Source: Citrobacter sedlakii NBRC 105722
Lineage (GTDB): Bacteria > Pseudomonadota > Gammaproteobacteria > Enterobacterales > Enterobacteriaceae
Assembly: GCF_000759835.1 (NCBI RefSeq)
Contig: NZ_BBNB01000013.1
Location: forward strand, 111,367 to 175,366
DNA length: 64,000 nucleotides
Direction of reading: 5' to 3'
The notes under the pieces are model-generated. The model was not told where the DNA came from and made no database searches. It saw only the letters and a program-made list of their open reading frames with translations. This document shows, one piece after another, positions 41,028 to 48,612 of this stretch. The translations under genes were made by a program, and so were the position numbers. How positions within the stretch are numbered: position 1 is the first letter of the stretch; each line of letters begins with the position of its first letter.

Positions 41028-42674
41028 TTAGCGCCAGGCTTTATAGCGGTTGATTAACCCGTTGGTTGAACTGTCATGGCTGCTGATCTCTTTATCATCA
41101 TTCAGCTCTGGCAGAATACGGTTAGCCAGCTGCTTGCCCAGCTCTACGCCCCACTGGTCAAAAGTGAAGATGTTAAGAATCACGCCCTGAGTGAAGATTT
41201 TATGCTCATACAGCGCGATCAGCGCGCCCAGGCTAAACGGCGTGATTTCGCGCAGCAGGATAGAGTTGGTCGGGCGGTTGCCTTCGAACACTTTGAACGG
41301 CACAACGTGCTCAAGCGTCGCCGGATCTTTACCCTGGTCGCGGTATTCCTGCTCAACCACCTCGCGGGATTTACCAAACGCCAGCGCTTCGGTCTGGGCG
41401 AAGAAGTTAGACAGCAGCTTCGGATGGTGGTCGGACAGCGGGTTGTGCGTAATCGCCGGGGCGATAAAGTCGCACGGTACCATTTTGGTGCCCTGGTGGA
41501 TCAGCTGGTAGAACGCGTGCTGGCCGTTAGTGCCCGGCTCGCCCCAGATGATGGGACCCGTCTGGTAATCCACCGGATTGCCGTTACGGTCAACGTATTT
41601 GCCGTTGGATTCCATGTTGCCCTGTTGGAAGTAGGCCGCAAAGCGGTGCATATACTGGTCGTACGGCAGAATCGCTTCGGTTTCTGCGCCAAAGAAGTTG
41701 TTGTACCAGATACCGATCAGCGCCAGCAGCACCGGCAGGTTTTTCTCTGGCGCGGTGGTGGAGAAGTGCTTGTCCATTGCATGCGCGCCGGAGAGCAACT
41801 CAACAAAATTGTCGTAGCCCACAGAGAGGATAATCGACAGACCAATCGCTGACCACAGAGAGTAACGGCCGCCCACCCAGTCCCAGAATTCAAACATGTT
41901 GGCGGTATCAATACCGAACTCGCCGACCGCTTTCGCGTTGGTGGACAGCGCCGCGAAGTGCTTCGCCACATGCTTTTCGTCACCGGCGGTTTTCAGGAAC
42001 CAGTCGCGCGCGCTGTGGGCGTTGGTCATGGTCTCCTGAGTGGTGAAGGTTTTGGAGGCGACCAGGAACAGAGTGGTTTCCGGATTCACTGTCTTCAGCA
42101 CTTCAGCGATGTGGGTGCCATCGACGTTGGAAACGAAGTGCATGTTCAGGTGATTTTTGTACGGACGCAACGCTTCGGTAACCATGAACGGACCAAGGTC
42201 GGAGCCGCCAATACCGATATTCACCACGTCGGTAATCGCTTTGCCGGTGTAACCCTTCCAGCGACCGGAAATGATCGCTTCAGAGAAGGTTTTCATCTTC
42301 TCGAGTACCGCGTTGACTTCCGGCATCACATCTTTGCCGTCAACGATAATGGGGGTATTGCTACGGTTACGCAGCGCCACGTGCAACACGGCGCGGTCTT
42401 CAGTACGGTTGATTTTCTCGCCGGAGAACATGGACTTGATGGCGCCCGCCAGATCGGTCTCTTTCGCCAGATCCTGCAGTTTGCTCAGCGTTTCTTCCGT
42501 GATGCGGTTTTTGGAGAAATCCACCAGCATCAGATCGTCAAACGTTGCGGAGAATTTGCTGAAGCGATCGCTATCCTTCGCGAACAGATCCGCGATGGTA
42601 ACGTCCTTCATCTCGTTAAAGTGTTTCTGGAGTGCCTGCCAGGCAGAAGTCTGCGTCGGGTTGATGTTTTTCAT
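41028..42674 (-). CDS. pgi: Glucose-6-phosphate isomerase
   Basis: 548 aa from ATG 42674 ([16 protein letters not shown]); E. coli Pgi is 549 aa. It interconverts glucose-6-phosphate and fructose-6-phosphate. Signature segments: [47 protein letters not shown], the [17 protein letters not shown] region with catalytic His, and [12 protein letters not shown] with the catalytic Lys. A 69-codon in-frame extension towards lysC is non-coding. It diverges from lysC. Confidence 0.99.
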   Translation of the reverse strand: MKNINPTQTSAWQALQKHFNEMKDVTIADLFAKDSDRFSKFSATFDDLMLVDFSKNRITEETLSKLQDLAKETDLAGAIKSMFSGEKINRTEDRAVLHVALRNRSNTPIIVDGKDVMPEVNAVLEKMKTFSEAIISGRWKGYTGKAITDVVNIGIGGSDLGPFMVTEALRPYKNHLNMHFVSNVDGTHIAEVLKTVNPETTLFLVASKTFTTQETMTNAHSARDWFLKTAGDEKHVAKHFAALSTNAKAVGEFGIDTANMFEFWDWVGGRYSLWSAIGLSIILSVGYDNFVELLSGAHAMDKHFSTTAPEKNLPVLLALIGIWYNNFFGAETEAILPYDQYMHRFAAYFQQGNMESNGKYVDRNGNPVDYQTGPIIWGEPGTNGQHAFYQLIHQGTKMVPCDFIAPAITHNPLSDHHPKLLSNFFAQTEALAFGKSREVVEQEYRDQGKDPATLEHVVPFKVFEGNRPTNSILLREITPFSLGALIALYEHKIFTQGVILNIFTFDQWGVELGKQLANRILPELNDDKEISSHDSSTNGLINRYKAWR

Positions 42675-42988
42675 GAGCAATACTCTTCTGATTTGAGAAT
42701 TGTGACTGGGATCGATTGTAACGCCAGTCACCGAAAAGTGTGATTGTTTTAATGCCGTTGCCCTGGCCATGGTCAAACGAAATGAAAAGAAGCCAAAAGT
42801 ATAGACGTTATTAGCACCTTTACTGAGCCTAAACGCAGCATAAAAAATCCGCATAATCCCGGCGTTGACAGTCCAGGCCACTCATTTTATTTATAAATAC
42901 GCGAGTTAAATTTGCATTTGCGCCTGCACCGGTTTCTGTTTTGCCCTTGTGCCATGGTCGCTTTCTCATTCCCTGACACGAGGTTGTT
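42675..42988 (+). other. pgi-lysC intergenic region; lysC leader without the lysine riboswitch
   Basis: This 314-bp gap should contain the ~200-nt lysine (L-box) riboswitch that precedes lysC in E. coli. I find none of its conserved aptamer segments on the plus strand. The last ~75 nt before lysC do resemble the end of the E. coli leader (CCCTTGTGCCA at about 42943-42953 and CCCTGACACGAGGT before the start codon). A -35 TTGACA is at 42865-42870; the -10 is weak (TATTTA at 42888 with 17-bp spacing or TATAAA at 42892 with 21 bp). A leader from here would be only about 85-90 nt, too short for the aptamer. Confidence 0.7.
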
Positions 42989-44338
42989 ATGACAGAGCTA
43001 GTCGTCTCCAAATTTGGCGGTACCAGCGTAGCCGATTTTGATGCCATGAACCGTAGCGCCGACGTGGTGCTTTCCGACACCAACGTGCGCGTGGTGGTGC
43101 TTTCCGCTTCGGCGGGTATCACCAATCTGTTGGTTGCGCTGGCGGAGGGACTGGAGCCGCCTGCGCGTTTTGAAAAACTCGACGCCATTCGGCAAATTCA
43201 GTTCGATATTCTTGAACGCCTGCGTTACCCGAACGTGATCCGTGAAGAGATCGAACGCCTGCTGGAAAATATCACCACGCTGGCGGAAGCCGCCTCATTA
43301 GCCACCTCGGCAGCGCTGACAGACGAGCTGGTCAGCCACGGCGAACTGATGTCGACCCTGCTGTTTGTTGAGATCCTGCGCGAACGCAACGTGCAGGCGC
43401 AGTGGTTCGACGTACGGAAAATCATGCGGACGAACGATCGCTTTGGTCGTGCCGAGCCGGACGTTGCCGCGCTGGCGGAACTGGCATCGCTGCAGCTGGC
43501 GCCGCGCCTGAGCGAAGGGCTGATCATCACCCAGGGCTTTATTGGCAGCGAAAGCAAAGGCCGCACCACGACGCTGGGTCGCGGCGGTAGTGACTACACG
43601 GCAGCGCTGCTGGCCGAAGCGCTGAACGCGACGCGAGTGGATATCTGGACGGACGTTCCGGGCATTTACACCACCGATCCCCGCGTCGTGCCGGCGGCAA
43701 AACGCATCGACGAAATCGCCTTCGAAGAAGCCGCGGAAATGGCCACCTTTGGCGCAAAAGTTCTCCATCCCGCGACTCTACTGCCGGCGGTACGCAGTGA
43801 CATCCCGGTTTTTGTCGGATCGAGCAAAGACCCAAAAGCGGGCGGTACGCTGGTGTGCAACAAAACCCAAAACCCGCCACTGTTCCGCGCGTTGGCGCTG
43901 CGCCGCAAGCAGACGCTGCTCACCCTGCACAGCCTGAATATGCTGCATTCGCGTGGCTTCCTGGCCGAAGTGTTCGGTATTCTCGCGCGTCATAATATCT
44001 CGGTCGATCTGATTACCACGTCGGAAGTCAGCGTGGCGCTGACCCTCGACACCACCGGTTCAACCTCGACCGGCGATACGCTGCTGACGCAGTCACTGTT
44101 GATGGAACTGTCCGCGCTGTGTCGGGTGGAAGTCGAAGAAGGTCTGGCGCTGGTGGCCCTGATTGGCAACGATCTGTCGAAAGCCTGCGGCGTCGGCAAA
44201 GAGGTGTTTGGCGTGCTGGAACCGTTTAACATCCGTATGATCTGCTACGGGGCATCCAGCCATAACCTGTGCTTCCTGGTGCCGGGCGCAGAAGCTGAAC
44301 AGGTTGTGCAGAAGCTGCACCATAATTTGTTTGAGTGA
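42989..44338 (+). CDS. lysC: Lysine-sensitive aspartokinase III
   Basis: 449 aa, the E. coli LysC length. It phosphorylates aspartate, the first step to lysine, threonine and methionine, and is feedback-inhibited by lysine. The kinase domain starts VSKFGGTSVADFDAM and contains TTLGRGGSDYTAALLAEAL and DVPGIYTTDPR. Two C-terminal ACT domains (about 300-449; SLNMLHSRGFLAEVFGILARHNISVDLI) carry the lysine-binding site. Start ATG behind ACACGAGG. Transcriptional control by a lysine riboswitch seems to be lost here. Confidence 0.98.
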   Translation: MTELVVSKFGGTSVADFDAMNRSADVVLSDTNVRVVVLSASAGITNLLVALAEGLEPPARFEKLDAIRQIQFDILERLRYPNVIREEIERLLENITTLAEAASLATSAALTDELVSHGELMSTLLFVEILRERNVQAQWFDVRKIMRTNDRFGRAEPDVAALAELASLQLAPRLSEGLIITQGFIGSESKGRTTTLGRGGSDYTAALLAEALNATRVDIWTDVPGIYTTDPRVVPAAKRIDEIAFEEAAEMATFGAKVLHPATLLPAVRSDIPVFVGSSKDPKAGGTLVCNKTQNPPLFRALALRRKQTLLTLHSLNMLHSRGFLAEVFGILARHNISVDLITTSEVSVALTLDTTGSTSTGDTLLTQSLLMELSALCRVEVEEGLALVALIGNDLSKACGVGKEVFGVLEPFNIRMICYGASSHNLCFLVPGAEAEQVVQKLHHNLFE

Positions 44339-44356
44339 TTGAATTTTTATGCCGGA

Positions 44357-44391
44357 AGGCCCGATGCGCGCAAGCGTTATCGGGCCTTTTT
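44357..44391 (+). terminator. Terminator of lysC
   Basis: AGGCCCGAT (44357-44365) pairs with ATCGGGCCT (44379-44387), followed by TTTTAT. Confidence 0.88.
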
Positions 44392-44533
44392 ATTTCATTA
44401 CCGTCCGCACAATGCTTCCGACAAACATAAATTGTTTGAATATTAAACGCTTCCGCGATAAACAATAAGCATGGCCAGGCTCGATCCCGGCCTGTTTATA
44501 ACGACACAACACACTTATCGCAAGGAATGAAAC

Positions 44534-45460
44534 ATGCTGGCCACTCTCACGCGGCTGTTCCCATTATGGGCGCTGCTGCTCTCTGTTATTGCGTATTACA
44601 CCCCCTCCACTTTTACGCCGGTCGGTCCGTGGATCGCCACCCTACTGATGCTGATTATGTTCGGCATGGGCGTTCACCTTAAGGTTGACGATTTCAAACG
44701 CGTGCTTTCCCGGCCTGCGCCGGTGGCTGCCGGGATTTTCCTGCATTATCTGCTGATGCCGCTCGCGGCCTGGGTGCTGGCGCTGGCGTTCAGGATGCCG
44801 CCGGAACTGTCCGCAGGTATGGTGCTGGTGGGCAGCGTCGCCAGCGGCACGGCCTCAAACGTGATGATTTATCTGGCGAAGGGTGATGTGGCGCTCTCCG
44901 TCACCATCTCGTCCGTCTCGACGCTGGTCGGGGTGGTGGCGACGCCGTTGCTGACGCGGCTGTACGTTGATGCGCACATTCAGGTGGATGTGATGGGCAT
45001 GCTGCTCAGCATTTTGCAGATAGTGGTGATCCCGATCGCTCTGGGTCTGGTGGTGCACCATTTGTTTCCCCGCGTGGTAAAAGCGGTAGAGCCCTATTTA
45101 CCCGCGTTTTCGATGGTCTGCATTCTGGCGATCATCAGCGCCGTGGTGGCCGGTTCCGCCTCGCATATTGCCTCGGTCGGCTTTGTGGTGATTATAGCGG
45201 TGATCCTGCATAACACCCTCGGTTTGCTCGGCGGCTACTGGGGCGGACGCCTGTTCGGGTTTGATGAATCCACCTGCCGGACGCTGGCGATTGAAGTGGG
45301 CATGCAAAACTCCGGCCTCGCCGCGGCGCTGGGGAAAATCTACTTTGGCCCGCTCGCCGCCCTGCCCGGCGCGCTGTTCTCGGTCTGGCACAACCTTTCC
45401 GGCTCACTGCTGGCCGGTTACTGGTCCGGTAAGCCTATTGGGAAAAACAAGCATCAATAA
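44534..45460 (+). CDS. panS: Ketopantoate/pantoate transporter PanS
   Basis: 308 aa. A bile acid:sodium symporter (BASS) superfamily protein with about ten hydrophobic helices; the family pattern includes [47 protein letters not shown] and [13 protein letters not shown]. In Salmonella the homologue near lysC was shown to import coenzyme A precursors (ketopantoate/pantoate) and named PanS. It has its own start behind CAAGGAATGAA, 195 bp after lysC. E. coli K-12, as I remember, lacks it here. Confidence 0.88.
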   Translation: MLATLTRLFPLWALLLSVIAYYTPSTFTPVGPWIATLLMLIMFGMGVHLKVDDFKRVLSRPAPVAAGIFLHYLLMPLAAWVLALAFRMPPELSAGMVLVGSVASGTASNVMIYLAKGDVALSVTISSVSTLVGVVATPLLTRLYVDAHIQVDVMGMLLSILQIVVIPIALGLVVHHLFPRVVKAVEPYLPAFSMVCILAIISAVVAGSASHIASVGFVVIIAVILHNTLGLLGGYWGGRLFGFDESTCRTLAIEVGMQNSGLAAALGKIYFGPLAALPGALFSVWHNLSGSLLAGYWSGKPIGKNKHQ

Positions 45461-45473
45461 TTAACGGAAACAG

Positions 45474-45540
45474 AGGCCTGATAAGCTACGCGCCATTAGG
45501 CCATACAGGCCAGTTGGCGGCTTCGCTTTATCTGGCCTAC
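45474..45540. repeat. REP/BIME element between panS and yjbD
   Basis: Two inverted REP-like units (GGCCTGATAAGCTACGCGCC... and ...GCTTTATCTGGCCTAC) follow the panS stop codon. Confidence 0.75.
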
Positions 45541-45595
45541 AAAGCATCGTCTCTTTGCCGTACACTGGTTGCACTATCCGATTGAGGACACCCGC

Positions 45596-45868
45596 ATGGC
45601 ACTCCCCCGCATTACCCAAAAAGAGATGACGGAACGCGAGCAGCGCGAGCTGAAAACGCTGCTGGATCGCGCGCGCATTGCACATGGTCGTCCGCTGACG
45701 AACAGCGAAACCAACAGCGTGAAGAAGGAGTACATCGATAAACTGATGGCCCTGCGCGAAGCAGAAGCTAAAAAAGCCCGCCAGTTGAAGAAAAAGCAGG
45801 CTTACAAACCGGATTCAGCGGCGTCGTTCTCCTGGTCGGCGAATACGCCAACGCGCGGCCGACGTTAA
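45596..45868 (+). CDS. yjbD: YjbD, DUF3811 family protein
   Basis: 90 aa from ATG 45596 ([19 protein letters not shown]) behind TTGAGGA, equal to E. coli YjbD in length; an earlier in-frame ATG adds nine unlikely residues. A small, highly charged helical protein ([27 protein letters not shown]). Function unknown. Its TAA stop shares the palindrome TTAA with the convergent rluF stop codon. Confidence 0.93.
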   Translation: MALPRITQKEMTEREQRELKTLLDRARIAHGRPLTNSETNSVKKEYIDKLMALREAEAKKARQLKKKQAYKPDSAASFSWSANTPTRGRR

Positions 45869-46740
45869 CGACCTTTCTTTTTACGCCCCGGCGAGGTGAA
45901 ACGCTTACCGTTTGCCGCCGGGCGCGCTTTCTCTTTTTCTTTCGGTTTTTCGATCTTCACCACCGGCCGCTTTATCCCCGCGGTTTTCGGCTTCGATTTT
46001 GCCTTCGGTTTCGCTTCAGACGATGAGTTTTCGATCAGCTTAAACAACGTAATCAGTTCGTCATCCGTCAGATCGCGCCATTCGCCGAGCGGCAGCCCGG
46101 CAAGGCCCACGTTCATGATGCGCGTACGTTCAAGCTTCGTGACTTCGTAACCGAAGTATTCGCACATCCGGCGGATCTGGCGGTTCAGCCCCTGAATCAG
46201 GGTAATGCGGAACACAAATGGCGCTTCTTTTTTTACCTTACACTTTTTAGTGACCGTACCAAGGATCGGCACGCCCGCGCCCATACCACGAATAAACTCG
46301 TCGGTGATCGGCTTATCGACCGTCACCAGGTACTCTTTTTCATGATCGTTTCCGGCACGCAGGATTTTATTGACCAGATCGCCATGGTTGGTCAGGAAAA
46401 TCAATCCCTGCGAGTCTTTATCCAGTCGGCCAATCGGGAACACGCGCTTACTGTGGTTAACGAAATCAACGATATTGTCACGCTCGCTGTCTTCAGTGGT
46501 GCTGACGATCCCCACCGGCTTGTTCAGGGCGATAAACACCAAATCTTCCGCTTCACGCGGCTCAATCAGCCGACCGTTGACCTTCACCACGTCGCCCGGC
46601 ATCACCTGATCGCCGATGGTGGCGCGCTTGCCGTTAATGAAGACATTTCCTTGTTCGATAAAGCGGTCGGCTTCACGACGCGAGCAGATCCCGCTTTCGC
46701 TGATGTATTTATTGAGTCGGATGGATGAGTCGGGCAGCAT
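45865..46740 (-). CDS. rluF: 23S rRNA pseudouridine(2604) synthase RluF
   Basis: 291 aa from ATG 46740 ([14 protein letters not shown]), which follows AGGAGAAACT. It makes pseudouridine 2604 in 23S rRNA (and acts on tRNA-Tyr position 35 in E. coli). N-terminal S4 RNA-binding domain ([26 protein letters not shown]), catalytic Asp107 in [31 protein letters not shown] in the C-terminal half and a Lys-rich tail. It converges on yjbD. Confidence 0.97.
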   Translation of the reverse strand: MLPDSSIRLNKYISESGICSRREADRFIEQGNVFINGKRATIGDQVMPGDVVKVNGRLIEPREAEDLVFIALNKPVGIVSTTEDSERDNIVDFVNHSKRVFPIGRLDKDSQGLIFLTNHGDLVNKILRAGNDHEKEYLVTVDKPITDEFIRGMGAGVPILGTVTKKCKVKKEAPFVFRITLIQGLNRQIRRMCEYFGYEVTKLERTRIMNVGLAGLPLGEWRDLTDDELITLFKLIENSSSEAKPKAKSKPKTAGIKRPVVKIEKPKEKEKARPAANGKRFTSPGRKKKGR

Positions 46741-46898
46741 AGTTTCTCCTGTAGACACTGCATTCTCCAGGGTGTTACTCCCTTGCCGCCTTGATACAGC
46801 CTGAATGCCGGTGTGTATTAAAAGCGAAATATACCTTACCTTTGGGGCGATAAAAAAGAACCACGTTGCTACGCCCCGCCATCACGCGCACCACCCAC

Positions 46899-47858
46899 TC
46901 AGTTTACCGTCAGACGTAGGGCAAGATCCTGCGGGTAGGGATCAAAATAGTTTTGCGTCAGCAGGTAGCGATCCGGGTATTCGGCCAGATAGTGCTTCAG
47001 CAGCGTTAACGGGGCGAGGATCGGCAACACACCGGCGCGATAGTTAAGGATGACGTCGCGCAGCTCCCCACGCTGGCGGCTATTAAGTTGGTTACGGAAA
47101 TACCCCTGGATATGCATCAGCACATTGGTGTGGTTTTTCCGCGAGGCCGGTTTTTTCAGGATCGTCATCAGCTTTTCGCGGTACACCACGAAAAACGCCT
47201 CCAGATCGTCCCATTCATGTAATGAGGCGACAAACGGCCCGATCTCGCGATACCCCGCCTGATGGTGCGCCAGCAACTGGAGTTTGTAGCGACTGTGGAA
47301 GTCCAGTAGCGCACGTCGCGTCAGGCCCGTTTCACGCAACGCGTTGAGTTCGTGCAGGGCAAATACCCGCTCAACGAAATTTTCCCGCAGCACCGGATCG
47401 TGCAGACGGCCATCTTCTTCAACGGGCAGCCAGGGATAGCTCGCCATTAAGGCGCCGGTGAACAGACCGACGCCCTCTTTACGCCCGCGATTGCCTTTTT
47501 CATCGTACAGCCGTACCCGCTCCATGCCGCAACTGGGTGATTTTGCACAGACAATAAAGCCTGCCAGATCGCCCAGACGCGAGAGATGGCTGTCGGTAAA
47601 CGTCGCCATGTTGTCCGTCACATCCTCATGCGGCGCATGGCTAAAGCGCATCCGGATGTCCCCTGCCGCCGTCTGCACCAGGCGCAGCGCCGGACGCGGA
47701 ACGGGCAGGCCAATCGCCATCTCCGGGCATATCGGTTTGAACGTGACCCACTGCGCCAGTTCATCCATGACAAAGCCCATACGCTTGTGGCCGCCGTCAA
47801 AACGAACGTTCGATCCGGTTAAACAGCCGCTGATACCAATAACGGGTTGCACGTTCAT
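46899..47858 (-). CDS. DUF523-DUF1722 fusion protein (YbgA/TudS-related)
   Basis: 319 aa from ATG 47858, behind AGGAGAAGAGC. The N-terminal half (about 1-150) is a DUF523 domain with IGISGCLTG, VRFDGGHKR, ICPEMAIGLPVPRPALRLV and CAKSPSCG; Cys12, Cys44 and Cys110 are in the positions expected for the [4Fe-4S] cluster of TudS-type thiouracil desulfidases, which belong to DUF523. The C-terminal half is DUF1722 (YbgA), ending NYFDPYPQDLALRL. E. coli YbgA has only the second domain and lies next to phr; no photolyase gene is here. Substrate unknown; desulfidation of a thiolated base is an inference. Confidence 0.8.
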   Translation of the reverse strand: MNVQPVIGISGCLTGSNVRFDGGHKRMGFVMDELAQWVTFKPICPEMAIGLPVPRPALRLVQTAAGDIRMRFSHAPHEDVTDNMATFTDSHLSRLGDLAGFIVCAKSPSCGMERVRLYDEKGNRGRKEGVGLFTGALMASYPWLPVEEDGRLHDPVLRENFVERVFALHELNALRETGLTRRALLDFHSRYKLQLLAHHQAGYREIGPFVASLHEWDDLEAFFVVYREKLMTILKKPASRKNHTNVLMHIQGYFRNQLNSRQRGELRDVILNYRAGVLPILAPLTLLKHYLAEYPDRYLLTQNYFDPYPQDLALRLTVN

Positions 47859-48045
47859 GCTCTTCTCCTGACTGTGAATCATAAGGCGTAATGATATTTT
47901 AGCTGCTGGGCATACTCTTATGTAACAGGCGCATAACAGTGGATAAAGATTACTCTCAATCTTCTGCCAATCACGCCGGTTTGAATGAAGCGCGAACCGT
48001 TTGCACTACACTTTACTTCCAACTGCGTAGATGAAAGGAGTTCTC

Positions 48046-48576
48046 ATGAAGCTATGGCCTGTCGTAACCGGTGTCGCGATTGCGTTGACGCTGGTTGCCT
48101 GTAAATCCCCCACGCCGCCGAAAGGCGTTCAGCCCATTACGAATTTTGACGCCAGTCGCTATCTGGGCAAATGGTACGAAGTCGCCCGCCTGGAAAACCG
48201 CTTTGAGCGGGGGCTTGAGCAGGTGACCGCCATCTACGGCAAGCGCAGCGACGGCGGTATTAGCGTGCTTAACCGCGGTTACGACCCGGTGAAAAATATG
48301 TGGAATGAGAGCGAAGGGAAAGCCTATTTCACGGGTGAGCCAACCACGGCCGCGCTGAAAGTCTCGTTCTTCGGGCCGTTCTACGGCGGCTATAACGTGA
48401 TTAAACTGGATGATAATTACCAGCACGCGCTGGTCAGCGGCCCGGACCGCAGCTATCTGTGGATCCTGTCGCGCACGCCCACTATCCCGGACGCGGTGAA
48501 GCAGGATTATCTCGCCACCGCGCGCAGTCTGGGCTTCCGGGTCGATCAACTGGTGTGGGTGAAGCAGACGCAATAA
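48046..48576 (+). CDS. Outer-membrane lipoprotein lipocalin (Blc-like)
   Basis: 176 aa from ATG 48046; an ATG five codons upstream contains this start's AAAGGAG site. The signal peptide ends in the lipobox LVAC (Cys about 19), so the protein is membrane-anchored. Lipocalin motifs are clear: NFDASRYLGKWYEVARLENRFERGLEQV (GxW) and YLWILSRTPTI. It resembles E. coli Blc but lies at a different locus, so it may be a second copy or a paralogue. Blc binds lysophospholipids and is stress-induced in E. coli. Confidence 0.9.
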   Translation: MKLWPVVTGVAIALTLVACKSPTPPKGVQPITNFDASRYLGKWYEVARLENRFERGLEQVTAIYGKRSDGGISVLNRGYDPVKNMWNESEGKAYFTGEPTTAALKVSFFGPFYGGYNVIKLDDNYQHALVSGPDRSYLWILSRTPTIPDAVKQDYLATARSLGFRVDQLVWVKQTQ

Positions 48577-48581
48577 AGACT

Positions 48582-48605
48582 CATGCCGCCCTTCGGGACG
48601 GCATG
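48582..48605. terminator. Shared hairpin between lipocalin and BCCT genes
   Basis: CATGCCG (48582-48588) pairs with CGGCATG (48598-48604) with an inner CC-TTCG-GG stem, between convergent genes. No long T run, so termination may be modest. Confidence 0.6.
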
Positions 48606-48612
48606 AAAGGTA

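Noticed and set aside
42675..42881. 69-residue N-terminal extension of pgi towards lysC
   Set aside because: It covers promoter DNA; the start at 42674 gives the normal Pgi length and N-terminus.
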